Shown: piece after piece, positions 17,775 to 30,356 of the stretch
How positions within the stretch are numbered: position 1 is the stretch's first letter
Layout of the letters: every line of letters starts with the position of its first letter
Assembly (NCBI GenBank): GCA_010405405.1
Contig: MU004235.1
Location: 2,302,426 to 2,366,425 of the forward strand
Source: Microthyrium microscopicum
Taxonomy: Eukaryota > Ascomycota > Dothideomycetes > Microthyriales > Microthyriaceae
Reading direction: 5' to 3'
DNA length: 64,000 bases
Program-made: the position numbers and the translations under genes
The notes under the pieces: model-generated
Told to the model about the DNA's origin: nothing
Seen by the model: only the letters and a program-made list of their open reading frames with translations
The model's database searches: none

Positions 17775-20700
17775 ATGGACTTTGAAAGCAGCAACGCAGG
17801 CGTGATGTCTGACACTGAGCCCAAGATGATTCGGCCACGAGGATACCAGCTTGAAATGTTCGATCGAAGTATGAAAGGAAATGTTATAATTGCTGTAAGT
17901 TACCACCACAAATCTAAAACTTTTTGAGACGTTAAGTTAACAATTCCTAGATGGACACTGGAAGTGGCAAAACACACATGTACGGCGTCATTATTGCTTG
18001 TCTTATCCTTGATGTGTCTAATTCTGAATTCAGCGCGTTACTTCGAATAGCCGCGGAAATCGATCGTTGTCCGCCAGGAAAAGTACAAGCTTGACGGAGT
18101 CTATCAGAGGAATTTCCTAACCTCAAATTAGCGAATATGGTTTCTTGCCCCCACCGTCGACCTTTGTGGACAGCAATACAATGTCATCTGCTCCTATTTG
18201 CCAGCAATAGGTACACGCCTCCTAGTTGGCTCGGACGGTGTCGACCGGTGGAGCGAAAAGCGCATTTGGGATGCTGTTTTGGAGAATATTCAGATCGTGG
18301 TCTCAACCCATGCGGTTTTGGCCGATGCTTTGACACACGGGTTCGTAAACATGCTTGATCTTGCGCTCTTGATATTTGATGAAGGTATTGTTTGTTTATT
18401 TATTTGATCGCGGACACACAACACTATTTGTCATTGGCTCTCACTGACAGCATTTCTCTGATTATAGCCCACCATTGCTCTCGAGGGCATCCAGCCAACA
18501 GAATCATGTTTCACTACCACTCTGTACGAGATAAGTATGGAACCAAGCGGCTACCTCACATACTCGGTCTATCAGCTAGCCCCATTGCAAGATCAAAGAT
18601 ATCGGAACTCGAGTATGTCCATGGGTTCGTACCCTTGAACTGATCCAGCTAATGTAATCCAGCAAGATTGAATCGAACCTCGATTCTATCAGTGTCACGC
18701 CTCGAGTCAATCGTCAAGAGCTACTCAAACATGTTCATCGACCGATACTTAGACGACTTGAATATGTGCCATGCGACCCAGAAGCGGATCACATAGACAG
18801 CCAGGCTCTATTCTGCCTCAAAAGAATTTGTAATAATATGAGCATCCCATTTCAGCCTGTTCTACCTCAACCTGGACAACCAGCTCAAGCGCAACCCAAG
18901 AAATGGAAAGGTACTTCCCTCAAAACCCAGCTTGGCAGTTTCTGCAGGAAGGCTGTTCACATATATGAAGAGCTGGGGCCATGGGCCGCGAATTATTTTA
19001 TTCTGGAGTCCATTGCGGTTTTGGCAAAGCGGCATGATAGCACTAGTATGTTCTCAATCGAAGAGCTCCCAGATCGGGAGGCACTTCTGCGAACTCTCAA
19101 CTCTGGCCCACTGCTCAGACTTGGACAGGAGCGTGCGACGGTGAGACATTTCGCTATATCGAACAAGGTTGAGAAGCTCCTCTGCTTTCTAGAGAAGCTG
19201 GACGCCGAGAAGTCATCTGGAATATTATTTGTCAGGCAAAGAGCAACCGTCAGCGTCCTGTGCCATCTCCTATCGGTACACCCAAGAGTCAAAGGACAAT
19301 TTCAATGCGCCACTTTTGTTGGAACTTCGAACAATGCAGCAAGAAAGTACAGCATGGCAGAGCTTCTGGATTTGAAAGCACAAAGCGAAACTCTAGGAGA
19401 ATTTCGCGCCCGAAAGAAGAACCTGATTATAGCGACCGATGTTCTTGAAGAAGGAATAGACATCACAGCATGTAATCTCGTCTTTTGCTTCGATCCTCCG
19501 CCAAACGTCAAATCATTCATCCAACGACGTGGTCGTGCTCGCGCTCAAAAGTCGCAGTTTGTGATTATGTTCCCCGACAATGAAGAGGGAGACAAGATCG
19601 CAAAGTGGCATCGACTGGAAGAACAACTCATTGAGGCTTATCAGCAGGAGCAAAGAGAAATCAAGGACTTGAGAAACATTGAAGACGAAACTGTAGAAGT
19701 TGTGCCTGGCGAGCTCGTTATCGAATCAACAGGGTATGAGATATGTATATCATCGCGTGGTTACATTAGGACTAACCTTTTCATAGAGCATGCATCACAC
19801 CTGACTCGACTATATCTCACATCCATCATTTCTGCGCATGTCTGCCACATGAGCCCTACGTCGACCTTAGCCCAACATTCTCCTTCGCGGAGAATCCATC
19901 CACCAAACGGATATCCGCAACTGTCACTCTTCCAAACTCAGTGATCTCGAGCGTCAGGTCCACTCAAGGACTAAGCACATGGAAAACTGAAAAAGCTGCA
20001 GCAAAGGACGCTTCTTTCCAGGCATATAAAGCCTTGCATGAGGCTGGTTTGCTCAATGACCATCTACTCCCCCTGTCTCGTTCATGGACGGAAGATGTAA
20101 TACCTGACGAAGACGCCATTGCCGCCCTGATCAACAGTAGACCGCAGTACAATCCATGGAAACCACTGGCAGACGCATGGTCGGAACCTGATATTCATCA
20201 AACCCAGATTGTTCTTAGAGGTGATAAAGATGAAGATTTGCATATAACTCTCATCACTCCTGCCGTCATTCCTGCTATTGATCAAATCAATTTGTTCTGG
20301 GATGAAGAGACGAAGCTTCAGCTGCAATTTGTACCCCCAGTCAGAACATGTCTCGACGACTCTGCGACTATTCCAATTCTGAGAGACATCACGCGACTCC
20401 TCATGAATTCTACCAGTGCTCCAAACGGCAATAGAAGCGTTGATTATGTTGCTCTGGTCAGTCCAAACTTAGCGGAAGACCTGTTTTCCGCGTGGCACAC
20501 TGCCAATGAGGGGGGAACATCCGCTTTTGAGCATTATACTGCTAGAAGCATACCTTCTGGAGTTATCAGACCTTCTACCAAATCGAGACTTCCTTACCGG
20601 TTTGTAGGCTGGTCTGACCCGCTTGGAGAACAGCAAGACGATCCGGAAGTTCACTGTGTTAGCTTGACGAGAAGACGTAATTTCCTAAATTCGAGGAGCT

Positions 20701-22268
20701 TCCCGCAGAAGTTTTCATTACCGGTTGATCGAGAGGATGACCCACACAGCCCATCGTCACTTCAAAGCTTCAATATCCAGGACTGTACAGTTGACCGACT
20801 ACCCTATTTATATGCACGATTCAGTCTTTTCATTCAGCCCATTCTAGAGCAAGTCAAATGTCTCATGGTCGCAGAGAAACTACGAACCACTGCATTGAAG
20901 CATGTTCCCATCAAAGATCTTCAGCATATCGTCACGGCTATCAGTGCACCTTCGGCAGGCTTAACGACTGATTATCAGCGTTACGAATTCTTTGGCGACT
21001 CAGTACTCAAGTTCTTCGTCTCTCATCAACTATTCTGCGAGAAGGAAAACTGGCATGAAGGCTTCCTAACTAAACGCAAGAGCTATCTCGTTTCGAACCA
21101 AAAGCTCGCCCAAGCAGCTTTGAGCCTGAAATTAGATCAATTCATCATGACAGAAGAGGCCAAGATTCGAAAATGGAAACCACCAATGATCACCGAAGTC
21201 CTCCAAGAACCAGTCAAACAGCGGGAACTATCCATGAAAGTTCTCGCAGATGTCGTGGAAGCATTGATAGGCGCGGCATATATCGATAGCGGCTTTGACA
21301 CTGCAAGAAGGTGCTTGAACGCATTCCTCCCTGAGATCCATATCGAAACTCCACATACCACTCGATCGCTTCCTAGCAGAGAAAACACGAGTTTCATTGC
21401 AAGAGCCGAATCGATTATTGGCTACGAATTCAAGCAGAAAGCTATTCTTCTTGAAGCTCTGACCCATCCTTCCTACCATGACTTGAATACCGAATCTTAT
21501 CAGAGACTGGAGTTCCTTGGCGATTCTGTTTTGGATATGGTCTTGGTCCGTCTGTTGGCTTCGATACACGAAACCACAGTGCTTACTCCAGCCAAAATGA
21601 CGTGGATTAAGGCAGCTCTCGTAAATGAAGGGTTTCTTGGGTTTCTATGCCTCGACTACGGTGTGGAGTCAAAACGAGTCGTCCGCATTGACGAGAAAGC
21701 CCCAGGAACATTCGTAAAAAGGGTGACGAACAACTCGTTGTCTATCTGGGCGTTGATGCGACATTCCACGGACCGGAATATCACTGCATCACAAGCGGCT
21801 TGCAAAGCTCGATACGAGGAATATCGTGATATCATTCATGAGGCTTTAACCACTGGCAAATCTTACCCTTGGCTTGCGATTGCGCGATTGAACTTGGATA
21901 AGTTCTACTCTGATATGATCGAGTCCATCATTGGAGCTATTTTTATCGATTCGAACGGAGACCTTGACACTTGCGAGGCTTTTATCAGGCGGATCGGACT
22001 CATTACCGTGTTGGAGCGAGTGATACGCGAAGACATTGAAATGCGACATCCAAAGATTCTTTTAGGCATTTTGGCAGACACGAAATCAGTATCTTATGAG
22101 GAGAAGCGAGTGCAAAGACAGCTGAGCGGTTCGCTCGAGGATCGTTATGTGTGTACGGCGTTGGTGGATAATGCCGAGATTGCAACTTCGGGGGACTGTT
22201 TGAGCAGAGAGGAGGCAGTCATCGCAGCTGCTATCGAAGCAGTAGAAATCTTGAAGTTAGAAAGGTAG
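17775..22268 (+). CDS. dcl2: Dicer-like protein 2 (RNA-silencing endonuclease)
   Basis: A complete Dicer that cuts long dsRNA into small RNAs in antiviral and transposon silencing. Seven exons (17775-17894, 17951-17979, 18034-18082, 18132-18384, 18468-18612, 18663-19733, 19787-22268) give 1382 aa, the usual DCL2 size. The helicase part has Walker [10 protein letters not shown] at residues 41-49 and the DEAHHC box formed across the exon 4/5 junction. The helicase C region reads [10 protein letters not shown] and QRRGRARA. A Dicer dimerisation region follows ([13 protein letters not shown]). Both RNase III domains are intact: [10 protein letters not shown] near 953 and [10 protein letters not shown] near 1128. 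The C-terminus resembles a dsRNA-binding domain. I see no PAZ domain. It ends 115 bases from the opposing helicase gene. Confidence 0.95.
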
Positions 22269-22383
22269 CGAACGATTCGACCACGGTTGGGCACAAAAGT
22301 GCACACTGTTATCAGAACTTTTGTCTACTCCCTGAGAAGGTAGTCATACAATTGAGTTGAATATCTCTGCCATTACAAGAGTA
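22269..22383. other. 115-base convergent gap between Dicer and helicase genes
   Basis: The stop codons of the two genes face each other across 115 bases. Fungal 3' untranslated regions are commonly longer than half of this, so the two mRNAs probably overlap as sense and antisense. Confidence 0.6.
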
Positions 22384-25300
22384 TTAATGTTGACGTCTAG
22401 TCCTAGAATCAACCATCAGTAGCAGAGCCGCATCAGACACAAAGTGAGATCCGCCAGCGCATCTGTATCCCCCTTCTTGTTTTATCCAGCGATAACCTAC
22501 TGGACAAACACCAATATCTCTTAGCTTTCGCTGGGCTTCTTCTTCTTTCCGCTTTTCTTCTCTCGCTATTGCTGCTTTCGCTTCCCATTCTGCCTGTTTG
22601 GCCGCTCTTTCTCTCCGAGCCAATTCTTCTTGAATACGTTTTTGTTCATAGCGTCGTCTCATCTCATTGTCCTCGCTTTTCTCCTTGACTTCTCGTAGAA
22701 GACTTTGTAACTCTACCTCGGCTTTGGCATCTTCTGCTTGAAGTGATGCTCTCAGTTTCTTCTCGGCATCTGTCAATTTCTGCCGCTGCTTCTCAAGTTC
22801 TTCTGCAACAAACTTATCACACTGCAGTTGCTGCCATATAGCATCAGCGACCCCCGCATCCCGCTGATGTTGTGGACTATTATTTGCGCAAGGAAGCTCA
22901 TCGGCATTAAGCTCTCGTGGCTGCTCTGCACCCTCTCTTGTCTGAGCAGACATGCCGGGACCATTTTGAGCGGGGTTTTGCAGTTGCAATGTTTGAGTAG
23001 TATCCTCTAGGCCACCTGAATGCAGCCTTCGAGAAGTGGATGCATTCGCTCTATTAATACGCTCATCGACCATCGATTGCACGGCTGCCATTATGTGTTC
23101 TGGCCGAAGCATTAATTTAGGACTTTTCTTCGTGATTGTAGAATCTTTTAACAGTGAGCCGTAAATGCTAGTCGCAAGAGTTTGTAAGTCCCTGGCGTTT
23201 CCCCAAGATGAAAGCTTAGCAAGAGTCTCAAATGCGTCGGTCAAGTCTGCTGAGATGCCATCTACAGCGTTTGCAGTGAATCGTTCGTCCAGTTTACTCT
23301 TCCTCAACAATGTACTCCTCAAAAACTCGACACATTGCCTAGAGCCCAGGCTTTCGAAGACTATTGCCTCTGGAAAGCGGCTCGTGAGTCCAGGGTTCAT
23401 TGCCATGAGCCGGTTGATGTCGTTGTCATATCCAGCGAGGATAGTGACCAGCTTCTTGTGGTACTTTGGCTTGGTTAGGCAGTCTACCAGCTCATCCATT
23501 GCCTCTGTGGAAAACCCTCCTTCGGCAAGACGATAAGCTTCGTCAATGAACAGAACCTTGCCCAAAGCTTTTTCGAGCAGTTTCTGAGTCTTGGGTCCAG
23601 TTTGTCCAACATATTGCCCGATAAGATCGGTTGCGGAAGTTTCCACGACCTCTGCCGTGGATAGAAACCCCATGTCGTAAAATACTTTGCCCATCTTGCG
23701 AGCAGTGGTTGTTTTTCCGGTCCCTGTTTTCATAGGTAAGTCACTTCACGAGAATATTTGGAGTCTCCAGATACATACCAGGCGGGCCACGAAAGAGGAA
23801 ATTGAATGAAATTCCATCCTTAGGATCGTCTCCAAGTGCTTTCAAGTTTGCAGTGATCTTTTGATATCCTTCCAGCTTTTGCACAATCTTCTCGCACCCG
23901 ATGACCCCTTCGAATAGCTTTTTGACATTGGTAGAAGTCCGTTTACCACGATCGAATTCCTCATCGAAGTCGATCGCTTCGAGTAAGCTATTCTCCTTGG
24001 CCTGGCCCGCGGAGACTCTCTTTTGATGACTCATCTTCGCACGGTCTAGGAGTATATCAACTTCTCCAGCATTTCCAAAGTGAGGCTGATTGCGAGCACG
24101 ATCCAGAACATCCAGCGCAACGTGTTTAGCCTGATCAGTCGCTCGGAAGCCTTGAGTTTTCAGCTTGAGAGACAAAATTTGTTGAAGCTCTGGATTATCG
24201 AAATCTTCAAAGACAAATGCAGAGGCGATAGGAAATCTTCTCGCCAGTCCAGGATTGACGTTTTGTAGCATAGATTCCATCTGGTCTTTGTAGCCTAGCA
24301 TCAAGACGCAGCGATCCTCTCCTGGGGTACTCTGAACCTCAGCTACGAGAGTATCGACGACTGCTGTTCGGTAGGGATCGCTTGTGCTTCCACCATTATC
24401 GTTTGAAGATCCAGCTAACATATAGGCTTCATCTATGATAAGAACTTTACCGGCTGTAGCAGCTAAGATCGCTTTGGTGTTACTTTCGGACTGGCCAATA
24501 ACACTCCCAACAAAGTCCGCAGGGTTCTTGGTAATGACTAAAGCAAGATTAGTATATAGATATAAGCCGGGACAGAGGCAGATCTGACCTTCACCGCTTG
24601 ACAAAAGTCCTATATCGGCCAGAATCTGGCCATAAAGCTTGGCAACTGTTGTCTTTCCAGTACCAGGGGAGCCGAGTAGCACTCGATTGAGAGAGAATTG
24701 AACGTACGGCTGCTCGTCCAATTCGCGTTGATAGTTCGATTGAATGCTGTCGAGAAGAGCTTTGACTGATTCTTTCACAACTTTGAGACCAATCATAGTT
24801 TGCACCTTCTTCCATGCCACATTATGCTCTAGTGCCGTGGCAGGTTCGGGGCCTATTAAGTCTTCTTTTGTCAGTTGCAGTACATCAGTTGGTTTCTTCT
24901 GTTTTCGCTCAGCCCGAAGTCTCTTGGCTTGTCGGTCAGTTATATGGGCAAAAGTGTTTTGGACTGCTCGCGCATTGCCAAACCCTTCACGGCCGCGTTT
25001 CGTTCCAATTCGTCGGGCTACAATACGAAGATACAAGCCACCAAGCCCACCTTCAATTTTCATAGTGCCCTTGAACTTCTGTTGAATTCGGTCTTCCAGT
25101 ATCTGCTGCAACTCGGTATCTTTATAATCTTTGAATTGAAGTTGATATGGGATGCGACTTGGAATACCAGGATTGTGCGCATAAAAGGCCTCCATTTGCT
25201 TATTGTAGCCGGCAATGATGAAAACAATTTTGCCAGTGAGGTTCTCAATTTCCGCGAGGAGAAAATCCAGAACCTGGCTGCCACCGAAGCTGTTGGAGGA

Positions 25301-28300
25301 GACCAGCTGATATGCCTCGTCGATGAAAAAGGCTCCTCCGCCTTCTTCCAGAATGGTTTGGATATGCTTCTTGGCTCCATCAACCCCTTCGCTAGCAAGC
25401 CTAGACCCCGATGTCTCGAAGAAATGGTTTCCTGGCAGTACACCCACGGAAGACAAAAAGTCTGCATATAGACGAGCTACGGTAGTTTTGCCTAAAGAGC
25501 GTCAGCTTCTATACGAAGTCATATCGACACTACCAAACAGGGACTTACCAGTTCCTGGATTGCCCAGAAAGGCTGCACCAAACCGCTCGTCTTTGAGATT
25601 AGTATTCTGACGCACTACGGTATCCACTTTTGACTTGATCGTGAGGAACTGTTGCTTCACTTCTTCTAGCCCAGTCATACTCATCAACTTATCTAAAGAC
25701 TCAAGGGAAGCATTCTCGAATGCTTTCTGATATTCCCAGTCTTCCTTGGCCGGCGATTCGGGCACCATATTTGTAGGCGAATGGAGATTGGGCGTAGTAG
25801 GCGAGTTGTCAGAATGGCGTGATGTATCTGTCCCCTCCAAATATGAAGGGGCATTGCTCGACTTATCTTGCGAGGACGCCAAATCTTTAGATCCTGTAGT
25901 TTTTGTTGGTCCTGGTGCAGGCGAGCCTTTCTCCGATTGATTGGTCATATTAACAGGACTATTTTCAGTAAGTCCTTGTTGGGCTTTAACGACTTGTCTT
26001 GATCTCAAATCTGCCAGCTCTTTCCTTTGCTGGGCGAGGACTTCCTCTCTGGTCTCCTGATCACGCGCGTCTCTGAGAATCCGACGTTCATCCGCGATTT
26101 CGTCTTGTAGCTTGAACAATTCAAGAGCGTAGGCACGCTGCTTGGCTTCCCGGTCTGATTCCAGCAAGTTATTGATGCGCTCCCGCTCTTCGCGTTTGCG
26201 TCGCTCGTCTTCACACCTGCGACAAATACTTATTCTTGACTGAAAGCACTGCCATGATAACTTGTGCCCTATCGGGCAGGTATCCTTTATCCAATGCTGA
26301 CATTTCATCTTGGAATGGTCGACGAGCTGGTGACATTTGCGCGGGCATTTGTGAGCACCACACTTTAGGATTGCACCACTGTATATCATTTTTAGCTTTA
26401 GTGTCATGGAAGAATCTTCACAAAACTCACCAAGGCTCTACGCAGCCACCATCAGGGCAATGGATGTCGAATTCCTTCTCATTCTGGATGAGATTTCGAG
26501 ATTCAGGATGCCTCTCACACTTGACTGGCAATCCATCATAGATGTGGCCTCCTGCTTTCAAAATATTCAAAAGAGGGGTCCAAACTTGACTCCCCTTTCT
26601 GGTTTGCATGAATGTTGATGCATTCCCAATAAGTATCAAGGCATCTCTTGCTCTTGAAAGCAGCACGTTGACACGTTCTGGCTCTGCCATGAAGCCAATT
26701 TGCCCAATAGCATTGCTTCGTGTCAACGAAACAATAACAATATCGCTTTCTTCTCCTTGGTAGTTATCTGTTCTTAAGATTAGAAAATCGCCTTTGTTTT
26801 TAGCAAGCAGAAGGATGGACTTGCCTATGGTAGAAAGCCGAATTTGGGGTCTGGCAATTGCTGCACTTGCTGCGGGTAAAAGACCAGCCTGGACTAGATC
26901 AAAAGAGTCCAGGTCGTTCAAAACCGGGTCATTTGAACTTCGCAAGCTGTTGAGAAGCAAGTGTAGCTGACCCAGATATGGGGTGAGGATGACCAATTTG
27001 TCTGTGCCATAGCCTTGCTGCCCAAGATATCGAACGCATTTCAACACCATTTCTACTTCGAACAGGTTCTGCTTACTCAAGGCCAAATCCGGGTCCCGCT
27101 TTTCTGCCACCTGAGACGCTTCGAGCTCAGGATGGTTGTGATTGAAGAAGACCAGCCGATCCTGGAAGCCACGTAATGGGGGACGATTGGCAGTCCCTGG
27201 GGCATCAACAAGGTCTGGATAAGTCAAATTTCTTATCAAAGCAGATATTTCCGGGCTCATGCGATGTTGTTTGAGCAAAGTGGTATGGGGAACGCCAGCG
27301 CTGATAAGCCGTTCGAAAAGAGACACATTGAGATTATAACCGTCGCCCTTTTGTATGGTCAGGCCATAATTGTTGGTCTTTGGGCGTAGTTGTTTATGAT
27401 CTCCAATCAAGATGAGCTGTTTTGTATTGGGTGTTAGAGCTGCCAGTGTATGGCACTCCAGAATCTCACCAGCCTCTTCTACAATAAGAACGCCGGGAGA
27501 GGCGGCCTGGAGTGCTTCTGTGTACATCGCCGCTGCTGTGGTGGTGCACCCTATGACTCGTTTCGATTTGATAAGAGAGACGTCCCGTTCGTTCAATAGC
27601 TTCTTTAGCGACGCCTGCCTCTTGTTGTAATTTAGCATGAGCTCCTGAATTCCGTCCACTTGATCCCGCAGAATCGCTTCTTTCCAGCTGTTGAAATGAA
27701 CCATTCTTGTTTCTAGATCCATGGACCATACATCTACACATGATTTCGGAATGAGGTTCTTGAAAACCCCAGCACTGGAGCCTTTGACCCACTGGTCAAG
27801 TAAATAGAACTTCGAGATGGGCTTTCCGTTTCTGTCGACAACTGTCATTCCGTTGACTCGCTGGGGGAGTACGAAAGACTCATGAAACGGATATTCGCTG
27901 TCAGAAAACTCCAAAAAGTTGAGTATATCACTCCGGTCTCCAGCTCTATCTCGGAAACGCTCGACAATGCGGTGCATGTCAGACTCGATGTTATCTGCTT
28001 CTTGTCTCAAATGATCAATTACACTCCATTTCGCTTGATTGAGCTTGCTGCCCCCACTTTGCTCACGAACGGTTAAACATTTCGTCTTCGCGGTGGACTT
28101 GGAGCCAAGCCGGATGATGGATTTCGCAGGGATACCAATATCCAGAAGATCTTCTAGAAATTGATCCAAAGCATGGTTGGTGTAGCATATAACCTGTATG
28201 GTTTCATTCGAATGCTTAAAGATTGCTTTTGCAAGCAGTGCTCCTATAAAAGACTTCCCTGTGCCTATATTTGGCCGTCTCAGTATATTATCCAATGATC

Positions 28301-29803
28301 ACACCAGCCGCGCTTACCTGGAGGGCCTTGAATTAAGCTGACTCGTTTTGATAATCCGGCATCAAAGGACAGCTGCTGAGAATCATCCAAGATAATATCT
28401 CTCGGCGTATCTAGAATACTCTGAAGTCCTAGCTCCTCATTGTCCAGCATCCTCATTTTGATATCTTCTAGATACGGCGGCACGTCCTGACTGCTCGAAG
28501 TGTCATTGTATTGCAGCAAGTCTCCTGCCAATGGCAGGGCCGTCATTCCTTGCAAGCAGTTCAAAATGGGCTGGTAGGAGAAGATGGGGGTATCGACCTG
28601 AATGAACCGAAGATTTCTGCCGTCCTTGGCAGCCAGCAGGGCCTTTCCAACGGCCGGGCCGTCTGGTATTTCGATAACCAGAACCGGTGGATCTGCGGAT
28701 AGTAGACTCTCGTCACGATCGATATTACCGAAAGCTACAATTTGATTTTCGTGCAGCAAGCAACCGAAAGAATTGTGTTTGATAAATCTTGGGTTTGCTT
28801 TCAGGTAATCACGCGTTTCCAATTTTGATCTGCCATGAAGCTGTGGGATGCCATTGAGGCAGTATAGTGCCAGAGCGCAGGGTTCCCCGTCGCGTTTGAC
28901 TTTCTGAGTTGAGCCACAATATAGTCCAGCCAAAGCAAGATCTCTAAGCACAACGTTCCGTCGTTTCCCTTTTCTTTGTCCAAGCGCAACTTGTAGATCC
29001 GTTCTCAGTTCAGCTAGCATGTCCTCTCTAAGAAGACGAAACTGGTTGTCAAGGTGGATGGCCGGCCGGGCTTCATCTTCTTCTTCACAGACCGCAGTTG
29101 CAAGGCGATAAAAGGATTTTTCCCTCGATTGTAGCTCATCTGCAGTGGGCAAGATTGCGATGCCTCTGAAATCCGCAAAGTCATTGTCATGACGACCTCC
29201 GGGCTTGTAGAGAGAGTTGTAACCCGTAGATACTGCAGTTACCTGAAGAACGTCTTTGATCTTCTCTCCAAAGGAGCGAGTTTCAAACAGTTTGGCACCA
29301 AGAAAAGTCCTCTCATGAGTGAAGCTCTCTGCAGTAGTCCGCTTGTCATCCGGGCCCACGGCAGGAGATATGAGTAGCTCCAGCAACAACCAACCAAGCC
29401 AGCGAGTCGCGTCATCAGTAAGACATTGGGTCTTTTGCGCTTGAAGGAGAGCATGCCAGAAGGTTGGGGGTTCAGTTACGACTTTGAGCACCGTGTGCAG
29501 CAACTGGCCACTGCAAAGAGCCTTGATGGATGGGTGAGCAATGTACTGCAAGAACTGGGTGATGTGCTTGTTGATGAACTCCGGGGACACATCGTATCTC
29601 AAGCTGCGATGAAGACTCTCCAGTGCTGCCGTGCTGGCAGCTAGCTTTTCGATGCATATAGTAGGGTCAGGCTCGCAGCAAATAGACTCCAGGAGGAGTG
29701 TGCCACTGTGTAAGCTATCGACGAGTTTTTTACCAGAAAGTACGCCCCCCAAGAATCTCTTGAGCTGTGTCTTCCTTGCGGTCGAGAGGATTGGGGCGGC
29801 CAT
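22384..29803 (-). CDS. ZNFX1-like SF1 helicase with NFX1 zinc finger and three AAA ATPase domains
   Basis: A 2383-aa protein from six exons: 29803-28318, 28264-26431, 26378-25549, 25491-24589, 24537-23779 and 23723-22384. After an N-terminal region with RHDNDFADF comes a UPF1/ZNFX1-type helicase, with Walker A GPPGTGKSF near 495, CYTNHALDQFLE, VEEAGEILE, LKQHRMSPEIS, DNYQGEESDIV and NVLLSRARD. A cysteine-histidine segment (GAHKCPRKCH) is NFX1-like. Three CbbX/SpoVK-type AAA domains follow, each with an intact P-loop and FIDEAY or IIDEAY Walker B, near 1383, 1660 and 1937. A charged coiled coil and a small Cys-containing end close the protein. Human ZNFX1 is an antiviral dsRNA sensor and fission-yeast Hrr1 an RNAi helicase. 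The start is the first in-frame ATG; the frame is open to 29996, so an upstream exon is possible. Confidence 0.9.
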
Positions 29804-30356
29804 TTGAGCCGCAGCGTACTGAAAAGTTCTCGAATAGATTTGACGCGCGTTCTCAGCAATTAGCGAATGCCAAAAAGTGATAGATTTGAAGGAAGGATAG
29901 CCAAAATCGGCGAACAAATATCGGAATGTGATAAGTGTTGTCAAGGTTGAGGTATAAAGAGCAAGTAGTTTGGCTGAAGGCCAGTTTGCGTAAATTTACT
30001 GGTCCGTAGTCATTGAGATGAGATGGGCAGGAGAACAAAACCGAAGTGTGAGATCTGAATCCAGCCTCTTTGTATTGGGCAAGGAGGTATGCTCCATTTT
30101 ATCGGCAGCCTGCATGAAAGACAACGTTCTGTATGATGAGTCGCCATCCATGAATTATTGTGTTACGCGAGGATACACAATCTGGGTCCTTCCTCAAATT
30201 GCTTCGCTTCTCTCCAATTTCTTGCGCTTTTGATCTGCTTCTCCCAGTGTCTGAGTTGTTCCATATATGTTGTGTGGAATGCAATAAGTAGAACACCTTG
30301 CTATCTTCAAGCATTTCAGACTCAAAATACTCCCTTGTGGAGCTTCTACCCCAGAC
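29804..30356. promoter_or_regulatory. Divergent promoter of helicase and unknown-family gene
   Basis: About 550 bases lie between the two divergent starts. No clear gene is present. A first small exon of the helicase could be hidden here, since the helicase frame stays open for about 190 bases upstream without an ATG. Confidence 0.45.
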
